Origin: DATGKR01 sp035294565
Lineage (GTDB): Bacteria > Actinomycetota > Acidimicrobiia > Acidimicrobiales > Palsa-688
Direction of reading: 5' to 3'
Assembly: GCA_035294565.1 (NCBI GenBank)
Contig: DATGKR010000176.1
Location: 1-14,287, forward strand
Length of the DNA: 14,287 nucleotides
Made by a program: the position numbers and the translations under genes. The notes beneath the pieces are model-generated. The model was not told the DNA's origin. It searched no databases and saw nothing but the letters and a program-made list of their open reading frames with translations. Below are positions 12,680 through 14,287 of the stretch, piece by piece; within the stretch, counting starts at the first letter, position 1, and every line of letters starts with the position of its first letter.

Positions 12680-14232
12680 CGGACGCCTCCCGTCAGGTCA
12701 GGGGTGCTGGACATCGACGGCGCCGGCGGAGGCCCGTTGGGGGAGGCGCCCACTCCGGCGAGCTCGCCGACCCTGGTGTATCCCTCGTCGGCCGGGTAGG
12801 CCTCCTCCTCGTGGATGGCCAGGTCGCCGACCTCCAGCTCCTCGTCGGACATCCTCAAGCCTCGGAACAGGAGCTTCAAGACGAACAGGATCACCGCTGT
12901 GGCTAGCGCGTCGTAGACGATGATCGTGAGCCCGGCGAAGAGCTGGAGGAAGAACTGATGGCGGTTCCCGTAGAGCCAGCCTGTCACGGCGAAGGGGGTG
13001 AGCGCCTTCTTCGAAGCCCCCGTCGAGGCGTAGATGATGACGCTCGGATCGGCGAATATGCCCACGAGCAGCCCTCCGCAGAGCCCGGCGAGCCCGTGGG
13101 TGTACACCACGCCCATGGCGTCGTCTACCCGCTTGAGGGTGTACGGCTGGATGAACGTCCAGGCGAACCACACGATGCTCGAAGCGATCGCCCCGATCAG
13201 CAGCGCACCCGAGCCGTCGACGTAGCCGGCTGCCGGGGTGATGGCCACCAGGCCGACGATCATCCCGTTGATCGCTCCGAGGAACGTCGGCTTCCTCGAC
13301 TTCCCGGCGAACATGTCCCACAGCACCCACACGAGGAGGGCAGACACCGTCGCCAGGTTCGTGTTGACGACCGCCGTCGCCGCGTCGGCGCTGGCGAAGT
13401 AGGGGTCGCCCCCGTTGAAACCATTCCAGCCGAGCCACACGATGCCGGCGCCTATGGAGATGATCGGCAGGTTGTGCGGCACGAACTTCGCCCGGTCCCG
13501 GGCGAGACGGGGGCCGATCATCCAGGCGGCGACGAACCCTGACGTCCCAGCAGCCAGGTGGATGACGTAGCCACCCGAGTAATCCAAAGCCCCCTCGTGG
13601 GCCCAGTACCCGCCCCCCCACATCAGCATGGCGTTGACCGAGTAGACGAACGTCGACCACAGCGGGACGAAGAGCAGCCACACCTTGAACTTGATCCGGC
13701 CGAGAACGCTCCCCAAGAACAGCAACGGGGTGATGGCGGCGAAGACGAACTGGAAGTAGAACAGCGCCGTCGTGGAGAACCTGAGGGGCACGCTGGTCCC
13801 GATCGGAAGAGTGGCCTGGGTGATCTCCGAGCTGCCCCGCAAGGAAGTCTCGGGGTGGCCGACGAAGTTGTTGAAGAGGTTGGCGAAGAAGTTCCCGCCG
13901 TAGTGGTAGGTGTAGGTGTTGGCAGTACCACCACCAATGGGGGAGCCGAAGCCCATCTTGTACGCCCACAGCACCCACACCACGAGGACGGCCGAGAAGC
14001 CGGTGAAAGCCATCATCATGGTGTTGACCGCCCACTTCTTGGGTACGAGCCCGCCATAGAGGGCGGCCAGTCCAGGGATGCTCATGAGCGCGACGAACGT
14101 GGCGGCGGTGAGCTGCCAGGAGGTATCCCCCGGGCTCAGCCAGCTGAGGTCAGAGCAGGCGGTGGGGCTCCCGGGGACAGCGTTGGTGCCGCAACTGGCC
14201 GCGTGGACCATGGTGGTCATCAACAGAGACAA
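12676..14232 (-). CDS. amtB: Ammonium transporter (Amt family)
   Basis: 518 residues. Membrane channel that takes up ammonium, normally a trimer with about eleven helices. Key features: SIPGLAALYGGLVPKK (51-66), FYFQFVFAAITPLLF (158-172), the pore histidines His225 (VIHLAAGTSG) and His379 (YTHGLAGLCGG), LGWNGFN (267-273, matching the conserved pore Phe), and the HQFFLQLFAGLTI C-terminal helix. It is longer than E. coli AmtB (about 400 residues), through a roughly 50-residue loop (about 95-150, Gly/Asn/Tyr-rich) and a 60-residue acidic then Pro/Ser-rich tail (459-518). The start is TTG 14232, supported by GAGGAGGG just upstream; ATG 14220 is in frame but about 16-18 bases too far from that site. 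The PII partner gene follows with a 4-bp overlap. Expression is probably nitrogen-controlled, but no operator is visible in the 55 bp upstream. Confidence 0.95.
   Translation of the reverse strand: MSLLMTTMVHAASCGTNAVPGSPTACSDLSWLSPGDTSWQLTAATFVALMSIPGLAALYGGLVPKKWAVNTMMMAFTGFSAVLVVWVLWAYKMGFGSPIGGGTANTYTYHYGGNFFANLFNNFVGHPETSLRGSSEITQATLPIGTSVPLRFSTTALFYFQFVFAAITPLLFLGSVLGRIKFKVWLLFVPLWSTFVYSVNAMLMWGGGYWAHEGALDYSGGYVIHLAAGTSGFVAAWMIGPRLARDRAKFVPHNLPIISIGAGIVWLGWNGFNGGDPYFASADAATAVVNTNLATVSALLVWVLWDMFAGKSRKPTFLGAINGMIVGLVAITPAAGYVDGSGALLIGAIASSIVWFAWTFIQPYTLKRVDDAMGVVYTHGLAGLCGGLLVGIFADPSVIIYASTGASKKALTPFAVTGWLYGNRHQFFLQLFAGLTIIVYDALATAVILFVLKLLFRGLRMSDEELEVGDLAIHEEEAYPADEGYTRVGELAGVGASPNGPPPAPSMSSTPDLTGGVR
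12686..12691 (-). promoter_or_regulatory. Ribosome binding site of the PII gene
   Basis: GGGAGG on the minus strand ends 6 bases before the ATG at 12679 and lies within the last codons of amtB. It allows re-initiation after amtB translation. Confidence 0.7.
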
Positions 14233-14235
14233 GGA

Positions 14236-14243
14236 CCCTCCTC
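14236..14243 (-). promoter_or_regulatory. Ribosome binding site fixing the TTG start of amtB
   Basis: GAGGAGGG on the minus strand lies 3 bases before the TTG at 14232 (6 from the GAGGA core). The alternative ATG at 14220 would be too distant. Confidence 0.6.
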
Positions 14244-14287
14244 GGGTTGAGTGGCTGGAGTCGCAGCGACGTTAGGAAGGTCGTGTT

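Overview
The window is very GC-rich, with G or C at nearly every third codon position. Genes are tightly packed, GTG and TTG starts are frequent, and several gene pairs share stop/start overlaps. This points to an actinomycete. The gene content (DUF4232 lipoprotein, DUF6458 membrane protein, a HisN of the mycobacterial type, amtB followed directly by a PII gene, larB-larC) fits Actinomycetota, perhaps an acidimicrobial lineage; that finer placement is a guess. I support 15 protein genes, one cut by the left edge. I see no rRNA, tRNA, insertion sequence or CRISPR array.

Left part (1-1638, all minus strand). A truncated unknown gene runs off the left edge. Upstream of it lies the only long gene-free stretch (167-532), which is AT-richer and carries inverted repeats plus three exact-length 19-bp tandem repeats. 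Next is a two-gene unit: a GNAT acetyltransferase (1638 to 1150) whose stop overlaps the TTG start of a DUF4232 lipoprotein (1153 to 533).

Centre. A full-length ABC exporter (1678-3546, plus strand) diverges from the GNAT gene and converges, with a 71-bp antisense overlap, on a six-gene minus-strand run. In transcription order the run is larB, larC, acetoacetyl-CoA synthetase, ABC-F ATPase, histidinol-phosphatase (hisN) and an MBL-fold hydrolase (10697 down to 3476). Gaps in it are 34 bp or less and larB/larC overlap by 4 bp, so co-transcription is likely. LarB and LarC make and metallate the nickel-pincer nucleotide cofactor of LarA-type racemases/epimerases. The sulfur-inserting enzyme LarE and a LarA client are not in the window.

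Right part. A single-domain prephenate dehydratase with an ACT domain (pheA, 10720-11676) diverges from larB with only 22 bp between the start codons. A DUF6458 small membrane protein follows. On the minus strand, amtB overlaps the PII gene by an ATGA stop/start, the classic ammonium transporter and regulator pair. A small unrecognised two-helix membrane protein lies beyond a GC-rich hairpin.

Most of the window is ordinary chromosomal metabolism and transport. I found no convincing new multi-gene system. The parts most worth a second look are the repeat-bearing non-coding segment at 200-365, the lar genes without larE or larA, and the two unrecognised small proteins.
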